From the NCBI GenBank assembly GCA_963663375.1, contig OY760195.1, positions 2,294,001 through 2,358,000 on the forward strand: 64,000 nt of DNA, read 5' to 3'. Each line of letters starts with the position of its first letter. The first letter of the stretch is position 1. The notes beneath the pieces were generated by a model. It made no database searches. It was not told where the DNA came from and saw nothing but the letters and a program-made list of their open reading frames with translations. A program made the translations under genes and the position numbers. This DNA comes from JAYREN01 sp963663375. Its GTDB lineage: Bacteria > Acidobacteriota > Holophagae > Holophagales > Holophagaceae. Below, in pieces: positions 1 through 7,873 of the stretch.

Positions 1-291
1 CGATGTGCGAATCATTGATGCCGTAGAGTCATTGGACTTGAAGAGAATGCGGTAATTCCCCAGAGGCACTACGGAAAAACGGAAGGTGCCGTCGCTGTTG
101 GATACAGCCTGACGGTGGTAGCCCGTGGCCTGATTATCGATGGTGATGACGACTCCGGCCTTGGGTGCGCCTGTCGCCTTATCGGTAACACGGCCTTTGA
201 AGGCACCGAATGTCTGTTGTGCGTGAACGATACTGGCTGTGCAGATGCCTGCTGCGATGCAGCAAAGCAGTCTTGTGTTGCGATTAGCCAT
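1..291 (-). CDS. TonB-dependent receptor (Oar-like), N-terminal part, cut by window edge
   Basis: This frame stays open from an ATG at 291 down to base 1, so only the first 97 codons are seen. The start MANRNTRLLCCIAAGICTAS is followed by a cleavable-looking signal peptide ending near VHA-QQ. Next comes a stretch typical of a carboxypeptidase regulatory-like domain (GRVTDKATGAPKAGVVITI, then SDGTFRFSVVPLGNYRI), the plug-proximal module of Oar-type outer-membrane receptors. A strong AAGGAG ribosome site lies 7 nt upstream. The receptor barrel would lie outside the window, so a different secreted protein with this domain remains possible. Confidence 0.7.
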   Translation of the reverse strand, partial: MANRNTRLLCCIAAGICTASIVHAQQTFGAFKGRVTDKATGAPKAGVVITIDNQATGYHRQAVSNSDGTFRFSVVPLGNYRILFKSNDSTASMIRTS

Positions 292-466
292 GGATTCACT
301 CCTTGAAGATGCGGCAAAGCCGCGGGGGGGCGACAGGTGAACCCCTGATGGGGTTTGAAAACTCAAGATTGAGAAGGAAGAGCGATTCTTTATGCGCTTG
401 GTTCGAACGGATTGCAATAGAAAAGTGACGTTGAGCAAAAAAATATGGGAACCTTTCCTGTTTCCA

Positions 467-513
467 CAGCCAACGAGCCAGCACCGGCGGATCCGGTAAT
501 GGCTCGTTGGCTG
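467..513 (-). terminator. 14-bp hairpin after the phosphorylase gene
   Basis: Arms 467-480 and 500-513 form a perfect 14-bp stem, and the loop itself contains a smaller ACCGG/CCGGT stem. It sits just past the stop codon of the phosphorylase gene and before the receptor gene on the same strand. The nearest T-run on the minus strand (about 441-447) is roughly 20 nt away, so this is not a textbook Rho-independent terminator. It could instead be a processing or attenuation structure. Confidence 0.5.
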
Positions 514-529
514 GAAAGCGAGGAGTCGG

Positions 530-1831
530 CTACTTGATCGTGCCGAGTAGCCAGGGCTGTTTGACCACAGGGTTTGCTTGAACAGTCAGGGCGCCCAGGT
601 ATCGATCCTGGGGCACCGCGGCTCCGGTCTTGGCGTAGACGGTGAAGAGAGTCTCCCCTGTCTGCACGGCATCCCCCACATTGCGGTGCAGGCGCATCCC
701 CACGCCCAGATCAAGCACATCGTCCTTGCTGCGGCGGCCGGCGCCTAGCTCCATGGCGAGGAGGCCCAGGGCGCGGCTATCCACGGCGTGGATCCATCCA
801 TCCTGCTGGGCCTTGATTTCGATGATCTGGCCGGGCTGGGGAAGGCGAGCGAAGTCGTCCAGGGCGGCGGCATCTCCTCCGTTGAAGGTGGTCCAAGCGC
901 GGAAGGCCTCCATGGCGCGACCTGAGTGGACGGCCTGGGCCACCTTGGCCTCGGCTTCTGCCAGATCCTTGGTTGCGCCACCTAACACCAGCATCTCGGC
1001 GGCCAGGCGGAAGCTCATTTGGGCCAGGTCGCTATCACCATGCTGGCCCTTGAGAATCTCCACGGACTCCATGACCTCGAGGGCATTGCCGATGGCCCAG
1101 CCCAGGGGCTCCTCCATGCGAGTGATGAGGGCCTTGATCTTCATCCCGTGGGCCTTTCCCACGTTGACCATGCTCTGGGCCAGGGCCTTGGCGTCCTCCT
1201 GGGTCTTCATGAAGGCGCCGCCGCCGCATTTCACGTCCAGCACTAGGGCGTCGCTGCCGCCCGCCAGCTTCTTGGACATGATGCTGGCAGTGATGAGCGG
1301 AATGGATTCGACAGTGGCTGTCACATCACGCAGGGCATAGAGCTTGCGGTCGGCGGGGCAGATGTCTCCCGTCTGGGCGCTGTTGGCGAAGCCGGTTCTG
1401 CGCAGGCTTTCCTTGAACTGATCGATGCTCAGCTCGACCTTCAGGCCCGGCACGGCAGCGTACTTATCGACGGTGCCGCCGGTGTGCCCCAGGCCCCGGC
1501 CACTGAACATCGCGCAGGGCACGCCGCACGCGGCCACGATGGGGCCCAGGATCAGGGTGGTCTTGTCCCCCACGCCCCCGGTGCTGTGCTTGTCGACCTT
1601 GATCCCCGGAATGACGGAGAGGTCCACGCGATCACCGGAGTCCCGCATGTTCAGGGTGAGGGCAAGGGTCTCTTCGGTGTTCATGCCGCGCCAGCAGATG
1701 GCCATCAGCAGGGCCGCACTCTGTTCATCAGGCACGCTGCCATCGGCGGCGCCCCTCACCCAATAGGCAATCTGCTCTGGAGTGAGAGAGCCACCGAGCT
1801 TCTTGGTGTAGATGAGGTCGTACATGCGCAT
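530..1831 (-). CDS. pdp: Pyrimidine-nucleoside (thymidine) phosphorylase
   Basis: Phosphorolysis of thymidine/uridine to the base and (deoxy)ribose-1-phosphate, in nucleoside salvage in the cytoplasm. The 433-aa length matches the family. The N-terminal helical domain is followed by the phosphate/nucleoside-binding motif KHSTGGVGDKTT and the segment SGRGLGHTGGTVDK, both family hallmarks. The C-terminal part (from about residue 345) fits the PYNP C-terminal domain. I chose ATG 1831 because a GGGAGG site precedes it by 4-5 nt; the longer frame from 1900 would run into the gene upstream. The upstream TPR-like gene ends 34 nt before this start, so the two may be cotranscribed. deoA and pdp cannot be separated by eye. 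Confidence 0.93.
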   Translation of the reverse strand: MRMYDLIYTKKLGGSLTPEQIAYWVRGAADGSVPDEQSAALLMAICWRGMNTEETLALTLNMRDSGDRVDLSVIPGIKVDKHSTGGVGDKTTLILGPIVAACGVPCAMFSGRGLGHTGGTVDKYAAVPGLKVELSIDQFKESLRRTGFANSAQTGDICPADRKLYALRDVTATVESIPLITASIMSKKLAGGSDALVLDVKCGGGAFMKTQEDAKALAQSMVNVGKAHGMKIKALITRMEEPLGWAIGNALEVMESVEILKGQHGDSDLAQMSFRLAAEMLVLGGATKDLAEAEAKVAQAVHSGRAMEAFRAWTTFNGGDAAALDDFARLPQPGQIIEIKAQQDGWIHAVDSRALGLLAMELGAGRRSKDDVLDLGVGMRLHRNVGDAVQTGETLFTVYAKTGAAVPQDRYLGALTVQANPVVKQPWLLGTIK

Positions 1832-1865
1832 GGAGCCTCCCTGGGCGGGCAGACCTGGATGAATT

Positions 1866-2543
1866 TTAGATGCTGGTGAGGACTTTCTCGAGGGAGGCAT
1901 CAGCCCGGTCCTTGAAGAGAGCCTTGTATTCGGCGTAGTCCTTCAAGGCTTCGGCCCGGTCGCCCTTTAGGCGATGCAGGTCCAGCAGAGTGGCCCAGTA
2001 GAGCGGCGCCCAGGGCGCGTCGGGCTTCGCGGCGCTGCGCAGGGACTTCAGAGTGGCGGTGGCTTCCTCGCCCTGGCCGAGGGTTACCTGCCGCTGAGCC
2101 GCCCGGAGGCGGTCCCAGGGATCGGACCCCAGGGTGGGACGGGAGGCCGTGCCGTCAAGCTGCAAACGCCAGGAGGCGAGCATGCCCTGGGCGATTTCGG
2201 CGGCCCCGCCGGGCGCCCCCTTCGCGAGGGCCTCGAGGCGGGGGAGCCGCTCCCGCATCCGTTTTTCCATGTCCGCAGGGGCCACCAGCGTAATGCCGTC
2301 GCCCTGGACTTCCTGGAGGAGTTCCGCCACGGCGGCCTCATGCTTTTCGAGGGCATTGGCGCGCCATACGCGAACGCCGAAGAACCCGATGGTCAGCACC
2401 GCCACGATCCCCGTGCCGATGAGCAGGGGCTTCAGCAGGGTGACCTGGGATTCCGTCCCGCTGGCCAGCTTCTGTTGAAAGGCCTGGAGACTCTGGGCCG
2501 GTTTCTGAACCTGGATCTCTTTGCTCTTGATATGGACAGCCAT
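1866..2543 (-). CDS. Membrane-anchored TPR-like (YfgM-type) protein
   Basis: 225-aa protein with a cytoplasmic N-terminus, one transmembrane helix at about residues 37-58 (LLKPLLIGTGIVAVLTIGFF) and a helical, Ala/Leu-rich periplasmic part that looks like degenerate tetratricopeptide repeats. This resembles YfgM/TPR_21 proteins, which bridge the Sec translocon and periplasmic chaperones or act as scaffolds. The ATG at 2543 has GGAG 8 nt upstream; a GTG three codons earlier is too close to that site. It precedes the phosphorylase gene by 34 nt on the same strand. Exact partner unknown. Confidence 0.6.
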   Translation of the reverse strand: MAVHIKSKEIQVQKPAQSLQAFQQKLASGTESQVTLLKPLLIGTGIVAVLTIGFFGVRVWRANALEKHEAAVAELLQEVQGDGITLVAPADMEKRMRERLPRLEALAKGAPGGAAEIAQGMLASWRLQLDGTASRPTLGSDPWDRLRAAQRQVTLGQGEEATATLKSLRSAAKPDAPWAPLYWATLLDLHRLKGDRAEALKDYAEYKALFKDRADASLEKVLTSI

Positions 2544-2594
2544 GCGCAACACTCCGAACCTTCAAGGATGCCTTAATCGCACTCAGGATCGCAC

Positions 2595-2622
2595 TTGAAA
2601 ATGCGCCCATCCCTGATAGTCT
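2595..2622 (+). promoter_or_regulatory. Possible sigma-70 promoter for tRNA-Phe
   Basis: TTGAAA at 2595-2600 and TAGTCT at 2617-2622 are 16 bp apart and end 10 bp before the first base of the tRNA. This is a reasonable but imperfect match, in the gap between the divergent TPR-like gene and the tRNA. Confidence 0.35.
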
Positions 2623-2632
2623 GTCTGTTCCC

Positions 2633-2708
2633 GCCTGGGTAGCTCAGTTGGTAGAGCAATGGACTGAAAATCCATGTGTCGACGGTTCGATTCCGCCTCC
2701 AGGCACCA
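2633..2708 (+). tRNA. tRNA-Phe (GAA)
   Basis: 76 nt including an encoded CCA. The acceptor arm GCCTGGG pairs with TCCAGGC (one G-U). The D arm is AGCTCAGTTGGTAGAGC, and the anticodon arm is ATGGA-CTGAAAA-TCCAT with anticodon GAA. The T arm GACGG/CCGCC has one A-C mismatch. The 3' half, from the anticodon stem onward, is part of the 53-bp repeat used as the attachment site, so the 3' end of this copy was supplied by the element on integration and the gene stays intact. Confidence 0.96.
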
Positions 2709-2712
2709 AAGA
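2660..2712 (+). other. attL: 53-bp direct repeat, left end of the integrative element
   Basis: Bases 2660-2712 are identical to 19682-19734. The repeat covers the anticodon arm, T arm, acceptor 3' side, CCA and four bases beyond. It is the left junction of the 17-kb element, with the crossover presumably inside the anticodon-arm region, as is usual for tyrosine integrases that target tRNA genes. Confidence 0.93.
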
Positions 2713-2724
2713 ACAGTAGGTTTC

Positions 2725-2753
2725 ACCCCCGGCTTCCAAGCTGGGGGTTTTGT
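2725..2753 (+). terminator. Rho-independent terminator after tRNA-Phe (supplied by the element)
   Basis: ACCCCC-G-GCTT-CC-AAGC-T-GGGGGT followed by TTTTG forms an interrupted 10-bp stem with a short T-run, 16 nt past the tRNA. It lies on the element side of attL, so it replaces the original terminator now stranded beyond attR. Confidence 0.75.
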
Positions 2754-2757
2754 ATTT

Positions 2758-2775
2758 GTGCTCTGGATGTGCTCT
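2758..2775 (+). promoter_or_regulatory. Paired GTGCTCT repeats near attL (candidate integrase arm sites)
   Basis: GTGCTCT occurs at 2758-2764 and 2769-2775, an 11-bp centre-to-centre spacing (one helical turn). The same motif, spacing and orientation recur near attR at 19560-19577. Symmetric placement inside both ends fits arm-type binding sites for the integrase. Confidence 0.5.
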
Positions 2776-2900
2776 GTGAGCGCAACCAGGCACTCCCTGC
2801 AGGCTCGAGACGACCGGGGGACATCGACGCCATCCCTGTTCGAAAGTTTGGTGGTGATCGTTGTGACACCGGGCATCTAAATTGCAGATAGGATGCATTC

Positions 2901-3983
2901 ATGTCTTCGGAACGCGTGGTAACCCTCAAGATTGATGGCGATCTCGCCAAAGGTGGGCGCGTGCCTTTGGACATCTTGGCCGAAAAGTTGAAGGCTCTTC
3001 AGGACATGGTCCTTGCGGCGGCACAGGTGGTCCGACCTGTGCTTGCAAAGGGGTCGGGAAGACACAAGGAAACGGCCCAGCGCAAGGTGACCGCTAAAGA
3101 TGCCTGTCAGCTTGTTTTCAGGGATTTTCGAAAAAACTGCCTCACCTTGGAGGCAGAACTCCCTGAAACGGATGCCCTCTTCCCTGAATACGTCGATTGG
3201 GGACTTCAGAGCGTGGATCGAGCCGGTGCGGTTCTATGGGCCATCCAGGCAAAAGATGAACGCCGACTGGTGGATCTGGTCCCAGAGTCTTCCCGAAGAC
3301 TCAATCTGCTTAAGAAGGCGGAACACTTGATGCCGCGCGCGTCGAATTATTCGATTTCTCTCACGACGGCAAATCAATTTGTGGACTTCCAGACACAGGC
3401 GGACGCCTATATTCATGGCCTGGAGGCTCGGATCGCTGCTGAACGCCAATCTGACATCAGGACAATCATCGGCGAGGTGTTTCGGTCTGATTCAGATGCA
3501 GGGACTTTCGGGCAGATCGGGCTAAAAATTCGTGGCCATCACGTGGTTTGTGATCTTACCTCAGATACCAAGACGCAAATTCGCGAATACAGCCCCGGCG
3601 TTTTCGCGGAAGTGACCGGCAAGGCTCTGCTTACTAAAACAGGGAAGATTCAGCGAATCACAGAGACTCACCACCTCCGCGCTCTCGGAATGGAGCCCCT
3701 CCCCTGGACCCGAATCATCTTCGGGGAACAGGATTTCCAATTACACCGCCCTCTGATCGTGGATGTCCATTTTGACGAAGAAGGGTGGACATACGAATCG
3801 AAGGAGCTGGGGATCATGGGTTATGGCCGTCAGCGCCGTGAAGCAGCCCAGACCTTCCAGCAGGACTTTGCTGCCTGTTGGGACAACATCGCTCAAGCAC
3901 CCGACAGTATCCTTGCTCACGATGCTCTGGGATTGAAGGCGGAAATGCTTGCGCTGGTAAGACGGGTCGGGAGGGCTGAATGA
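2901..3983 (+). CDS. Unassigned 360-aa protein paired with a HicA-like protein
   Basis: I do not recognise this family. The protein is 360 aa, soluble, with no signal peptide or membrane segment. It starts MSSERVVTLKIDGDLAKGG, followed by a helix-rich region (about 20-60) and a mixed basic/acidic body; the C-terminus is helical. The 3' end overlaps the next gene by 4 nt (ATGA), so the two are translationally coupled. It is the first gene inside attL, a usual position for cargo. Coupling to a small HicA-like protein suggests a toxin-antitoxin or defence pair, with this protein as antitoxin, sensor or effector. That is inference from arrangement only. Confidence 0.6.
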   Translation: MSSERVVTLKIDGDLAKGGRVPLDILAEKLKALQDMVLAAAQVVRPVLAKGSGRHKETAQRKVTAKDACQLVFRDFRKNCLTLEAELPETDALFPEYVDWGLQSVDRAGAVLWAIQAKDERRLVDLVPESSRRLNLLKKAEHLMPRASNYSISLTTANQFVDFQTQADAYIHGLEARIAAERQSDIRTIIGEVFRSDSDAGTFGQIGLKIRGHHVVCDLTSDTKTQIREYSPGVFAEVTGKALLTKTGKIQRITETHHLRALGMEPLPWTRIIFGEQDFQLHRPLIVDVHFDEEGWTYESKELGIMGYGRQRREAAQTFQQDFAACWDNIAQAPDSILAHDALGLKAEMLALVRRVGRAE

Positions 3984-4258
3984 AGCCCCGTGCGACTCGA
4001 GAAATCAAATCTTCCCTCATCAGGAAGGGCTTTGAGGAAGACAATACCCACCACCACTATTTTTGGCTGATGGTTGATGGCAAGAGGACGCGGGTTCGCA
4101 CCCGTTATAGCCACGGTGCCAAGGAATGCGATGGGTGGATACAAAAACGGATGGCTGAACAGCTTGGGTTAGAGCCGAAGGAATTCGAGGATTTGATCAA
4201 TTGCCCGCTCCAGCACAAGACGCTCGTCGACATCCTGGAACGCCGAGGAGTGATCTAG
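3980..4258 (+). CDS. HicA-like small protein, possible toxin
   Basis: 92 aa. An N-terminal helix (IKSSLIRKGF) leads into HHHYFWLMVDGKRTRVRT and then SHG. This gives the beta-strand/His pattern of HicA-type mRNA interferases (dsRNA-binding-like fold), though HicA proper is usually 60-80 aa. The C-terminal part FEDLINCPL is an extension I associate with a HicA-like subgroup. The ATG overlaps the upstream stop (ATGA), and GGGAGG lies 5 nt before it. No HicB homologue is present; the 360-aa upstream gene takes the partner position. RNA cleavage is a guess from the family resemblance. Confidence 0.5.
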   Translation: MKPRATREIKSSLIRKGFEEDNTHHHYFWLMVDGKRTRVRTRYSHGAKECDGWIQKRMAEQLGLEPKEFEDLINCPLQHKTLVDILERRGVI

Positions 4259-4373
4259 CCTGCTTGGAGGTATCACTTTTTCGAGCTTCCCGGCAGCTGT
4301 AGCCCCGGATGTTTCGCGGGACAGTGCCGGGCCAACCTCCGCGAGGCCTAAACTTTTGGTGGCAGATTGAGCC

Positions 4374-4892
4374 TCACTGCTTCAAGGCGGCAATGATCTC
4401 CTTGATTCGCTTGATGGAATCGGCGTCTTTGTCGGCCCGCTCTTCAAGGCTCTTGATCAGTTTTTGTTGTGCTTCAATCCCCAAGGGGGAACCTGCATAC
4501 CCAGCTGTTTGCTCTGAGGCCGGGTTTTTAAGCTGGGCAATTTGCTTGCGGCTCATTTCCAAATCGCGCTCGCGGTCAGGAAGTCCCTGCCCAACTATCC
4601 AGGTCAGGGCGTAGGACAGATCCCAGCCCCGAAGCATGGCCTGCTCGGCAGCAAAGGCGAACTGGAAGTTGGCCATCACCAAATCACCGCCCTTTTCCGC
4701 ATTGATCTTGAAAAACTTGGTGCGGAGCGCCCGTCGGCTTCTTGACTTGTGGACCCATTCAACGACTTGGGCGTGGTTCGGATTCTCCCGCTTAAGGCGC
4801 TCCCATGCTTCTGGAGAATACCCATCGGGGATGCTCTGGCAGCCCACGACCAGGATTGAAGCTGTGAGGGTGAGAGTCTTCACGAATTTCAT
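4374..4892 (-). CDS. Small predicted lipoprotein, function unknown
   Basis: 172 aa. The start MKFVKTLTLTASILVVGC is a lipoprotein signal with lipobox VVGC, so Cys18 would be lipidated and the mature protein membrane-anchored. The remainder is hydrophilic and ends in a charged helical or coiled-coil stretch (KLIKSLEERADKDADSIKRIKEI). The ATG at 4892 has AAAGGA 6 nt upstream; longer in-frame starts read through non-coding sequence. It lies 23 nt after the gene ending at 4916 and probably shares its transcript. I do not recognise the family. Confidence 0.65.
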   Translation of the reverse strand: MKFVKTLTLTASILVVGCQSIPDGYSPEAWERLKRENPNHAQVVEWVHKSRSRRALRTKFFKINAEKGGDLVMANFQFAFAAEQAMLRGWDLSYALTWIVGQGLPDRERDLEMSRKQIAQLKNPASEQTAGYAGSPLGIEAQQKLIKSLEERADKDADSIKRIKEIIAALKQ

Positions 4893-4915
4893 GACGGTTC
4901 CTTTCCTAGGGGCTC

Positions 4916-5647
4916 TCAAGCGCCTTCGATTTGGCGCACAAGGTGGTGAATGTGGCGGATAAGGGCTGGAGCCAAGCCTGAATCCATGAAGGTTCCAAAT
5001 CCCGCCTCTTCGTAGACCCACTTCCCAAGCCGCTGCAGGTGCCCGAGAAGGCGGAGGGATTGGTCCAAGGTGAGTCCTGGGATTTCCGAGCGCTCCGGGA
5101 CGGGAGTGGAGATTTGGAAGTAGTGGATGCCTTGAGGAACAAACCCGAGGTCCAGAAGGGCCTTTTCGAGAGTCCAGGCCGCCTCTTTCCTTCGATCTGA
5201 AAGTGCTGTGGATGCCTCCCAGGCTTCCAGGTGCCGAACCAAAACCTCCACACCAGCCCGCAGGGGCCCCCAGGCAGGCCTTGGTGGGTGCGAGACGTGC
5301 TCAAGAGGACCAAACCCGCCTTCAGGTTCTTGACCCATCGTCGCGCTCCCCCAGGCCTCCAAGGAGGTGGAGGCGGCGCGATACGCCTCCCGGCGCCCAG
5401 GCTCGTGGACGGCTGCGGTGAAGTCTGGGTAGTCCAGCTCCTGAATATGATTGGCGACCCGGAGTGCCACCGTGTCACGGGAGATCGTCGCGTGGTAGGG
5501 GTAACCCCCTGTGGGGTGACTCTCGATCTCCGCTTCAGGGAACATCCTGAGGATGTCCTCACTGCGCCGGGCTCGGATGAGAATCAAGGTCGAGTCATCG
5601 CGGTGCTGGGCGAATGCGAGAAAGGATCCTCGGGTTAAGACCCACAT
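4916..5647 (-). CDS. Conserved hypothetical protein with MWV-start N-terminal domain
   Basis: 243 aa. The first 95 residues (MWVLTRGSFLAFAQHRDD, then RSEDILRMFPEAEI, YPYHATISRD) match in style a widespread family of about 100-aa proteins of unknown role, common on phages, plasmids and islands. The remaining 145 residues are a helical extension with no motif I can name. A GGAGG site lies 6 nt before the ATG. Followed at 23 nt by the lipoprotein gene. Soluble, no signal peptide. Confidence 0.6.
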   Translation of the reverse strand: MWVLTRGSFLAFAQHRDDSTLILIRARRSEDILRMFPEAEIESHPTGGYPYHATISRDTVALRVANHIQELDYPDFTAAVHEPGRREAYRAASTSLEAWGSATMGQEPEGGFGPLEHVSHPPRPAWGPLRAGVEVLVRHLEAWEASTALSDRRKEAAWTLEKALLDLGFVPQGIHYFQISTPVPERSEIPGLTLDQSLRLLGHLQRLGKWVYEEAGFGTFMDSGLAPALIRHIHHLVRQIEGA

Positions 5648-5737
5648 TGCGGTCCTCCATGTTATCGAAAGGGCGTGGGTTGGAGCGGGGGTGGGATGGC
5701 AATTGGTATTGCCCGAATTGGGAGATTCAATCGCCTG

Positions 5738-6067
5738 CTAATCGGAGGCCGGTGTGTTTGGATGGAAGCGCTTCGCCAGATCCTGTCCAACTGGCGACTG
5801 AAGGGGGAGCATGGTGCCAGTGGTCTGGCAGGCCGCGCAGTGGAGCGGCGGCTTGCGATTTTTCAACCACCATCCGATCCCAATGACCCCTGCGGATAGA
5901 GGAAGGGCAATGCATGCCACCCCCAATCCGAGGAACCAGAAGAAGACCAGGGCGAGGAAAAAGATGCTGCCCACAACGATGAAGCCTGTCCCGACACACC
6001 CCCCTCTGGGGTCCGTGTGCTCGGGCTTGGAAATCGTCCCGCAATTCCGGCAGATCATTGGGTCCAT
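5738..6067 (-). CDS. Small membrane protein with zinc-ribbon ends
   Basis: 109 aa. CRNCG near the N-terminus and CAACQ after the membrane region are two CxxC pairs that could form a split zinc ribbon. Between them are two hydrophobic helices (about residues 27-45 and 47-66). Start at 6067 with CAGGAG 9 nt upstream; Met4 is a possible alternative. Role unknown; nothing around it points to a pathway. Confidence 0.5.
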   Translation of the reverse strand: MDPMICRNCGTISKPEHTDPRGGCVGTGFIVVGSIFFLALVFFWFLGLGVACIALPLSAGVIGIGWWLKNRKPPLHCAACQTTGTMLPLQSPVGQDLAKRFHPNTPASD

Positions 6068-6167
6068 TGTCTGGTGCTCCTGTTTCCTGGGCAGTCGATC
6101 ATCGGGTCACGGCTTAAACACTGAAAGCAGATAGTTTTTCGATTGACCACGTTGGCTTTACGGGCGG

Positions 6168-7187
6168 TTATTCTCCGGATGGGACAGGTGGATCAGGCAC
6201 CCAGGCGCGACGAAGGGGTATCAAGGTCCGGTAGCGATGGTCCAGCTGGTCGTAGTGCTCGCAGATCAAGTCAACGAGTTCGGGGCCATCGATGAGCCGG
6301 ATGGATTTCGGCCCACGAGCCACCTTCTTGGCATCCAGGTTGAAGGTCCCCAGGGTGACGAAGAGCCCGCGCTCTTCGTTGTGAAGGAGGCCCACGAGAT
6401 CCCGGACATCCTTTTCTCCGGTGGGCGTCTCGGTGCTTTTCACCTGGACCTTCATCACGGGGCCCTGCATGCCGAGGGCATCGCTGTGGAGAAGGATGTC
6501 GATGCCGCCGTCGCGTCCAGGTGGTGAGATCTGGGTGCGGTAGCCCATGATGTTCAACAGGTGACCCACGAAATGGGCGAAAGGGTGACCCTTGAGGCTT
6601 CCGGCGAGGCGCTTCAGCACGAAGTCCTGGGTGCTTTCCACGGGGTTTGGAACCGAGGCAAGGGACTCTGGATCCGCATCGGGCGCCGAGGTCGGCATAG
6701 GTGGCAGAGCCCCGGTTTCACCGAGTCTCGAGAGAAATTCCTCGGTGTTGTTCTTGATCTTGAATAGGGAGATCGCGGCGCCGATCTCGTTCAGCGCAGG
6801 CTGGCTGAAGGTGTTTCGCGGGACGCTCTTCAGAAGCTCTGCTTGTCGAAGATGCGGGAAACCTTCTCCCAGTTGGGGGTCGTATCGGTATGGTCCCGTG
6901 ACCCGGAACAAGTGGATGCATCTGTCCTCCTGGCTGGGGTAGGCGACCAGATCTCCTACCTCCATTTCGTGGACAAAACGAAAGAGGACCCCCGTATCCA
7001 CCGGCAGGGCTCCTGCTGGCTTCTCGGGGTAGGCGCTGGCCAGGGCCGCCTTGATTGCATCACGGGTCGCTTCCAACTGGCTGAGGTCGCCCATGGCGGA
7101 CCACCCCAGGGCGAGCTGGTTCTTTTCGCGGAAAAGCGGATCCGCAGACCCATCGCGGCCACCGTGAATACCCCACAAGGTCGTCAT
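6168..7187 (-). CDS. Mrr-type restriction endonuclease with N-terminal recognition domain
   Basis: 339 aa. The N-terminal 150 residues (MTTLWGIHGGRDG, FVHEMEVGDLVAYPS) resemble the EVE-like or modified-base-reading domain often fused to Mrr nucleases. The C-terminal Mrr_cat domain (about 195-310) keeps the PD-(D/E)xK signature: GRDGGIDI with Asp230, then Gln248-Val-Lys250. This predicts a nuclease that cuts foreign or modified DNA. I trimmed the start to ATG 7187, which has GGAGG 6 nt upstream; the 43 codons before it have no coding character. Divergent from the XRE regulator gene, 224 nt away. Confidence 0.75.
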   Translation of the reverse strand: MTTLWGIHGGRDGSADPLFREKNQLALGWSAMGDLSQLEATRDAIKAALASAYPEKPAGALPVDTGVLFRFVHEMEVGDLVAYPSQEDRCIHLFRVTGPYRYDPQLGEGFPHLRQAELLKSVPRNTFSQPALNEIGAAISLFKIKNNTEEFLSRLGETGALPPMPTSAPDADPESLASVPNPVESTQDFVLKRLAGSLKGHPFAHFVGHLLNIMGYRTQISPPGRDGGIDILLHSDALGMQGPVMKVQVKSTETPTGEKDVRDLVGLLHNEERGLFVTLGTFNLDAKKVARGPKSIRLIDGPELVDLICEHYDQLDHRYRTLIPLRRAWVPDPPVPSGE

Positions 7188-7411
7188 GCCAATCCTCCGG
7201 ATTGCAAAAATCGTGTTTTGGGTATTTTGAACCTTCAATAACCCTTCCACAACCACCAATGCCCATCTTGGGTTGCCGATGAACTGGGGTAGATTGTGGG
7301 AATGGTGCAATGCCACCGCTTCCGCTCTGCAGTCAGGAGCGGGCGGGGAAGGCTGACCGAAATACCCATAATGAGAATTCCAAAACCTGCTCCCTGGTTC
7401 CGGGGTGGGCG

Positions 7412-7873
7412 ATGAAACGGGCGCTTCGTGGCGCGTATGGCAAGGCTATGGCCGCGCCCACCACAATCGGAGAACGCATCCGACGGGTGCGGCAGGCCTG
7501 GAAGTGGAGCCAGATCCAGTTGGCTGAGGCAATCCATGCGAACCAGAAGACCCTTTCTCGATGGGAACTGGATCGCCAAGAACCAAGTGAGCCAGCCCTG
7601 GGGGCCCTTTCAGGACTCTTCGGCCTGAGCATTGAGGCACTGAAAACGGGGCGAGGTTTCAACATCCCGGCGCCTCCTCGCCGAGTGGGAGACCTCCTCG
7701 TCGCCGAAGCCTACGCCGTGGATCTGATCCGACTCCCTGACGTTGGGGCGGAGGGCATTTCCCTGGTCAGCCGTGACGACGAAAGCTCCCGGTCGATCAC
7801 CGCTCGAAAGGCGACTGAAGCCATTCGGAAAGCACGGGAGGAGGGGCGCCCCGTGTGGGTCGTAGTAGGGTGA
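7412..7873 (+). CDS. XRE-family transcriptional regulator
   Basis: 153 aa from ATG 7412 (141 aa from ATG 7448). The helix-turn-helix runs from IGERIRRVRQAWKWSQIQLAEAI to NQKTLSRWELDRQEPS, a classic Cro/C1-type domain. The C-terminal 70 residues are not recognised but may bind a ligand or partner. At 7412 a G-rich stretch (GGGGTGGG) could serve as ribosome site; at 7448 only a weak AAGG exists. It lies between the divergent Mrr gene and the R-M fusion, the place of a controller protein, and directly before two inverted-repeat units that could be its operators. Confidence 0.7.
   Translation: MKRALRGAYGKAMAAPTTIGERIRRVRQAWKWSQIQLAEAIHANQKTLSRWELDRQEPSEPALGALSGLFGLSIEALKTGRGFNIPAPPRRVGDLLVAEAYAVDLIRLPDVGAEGISLVSRDDESSRSITARKATEAIRKAREEGRPVWVVVG

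Noticed and set aside
2901..4258. Standard hicAB toxin-antitoxin pair
   Set aside because: The upstream partner is 360 aa with no HicB-like fold or HTH that I can see.
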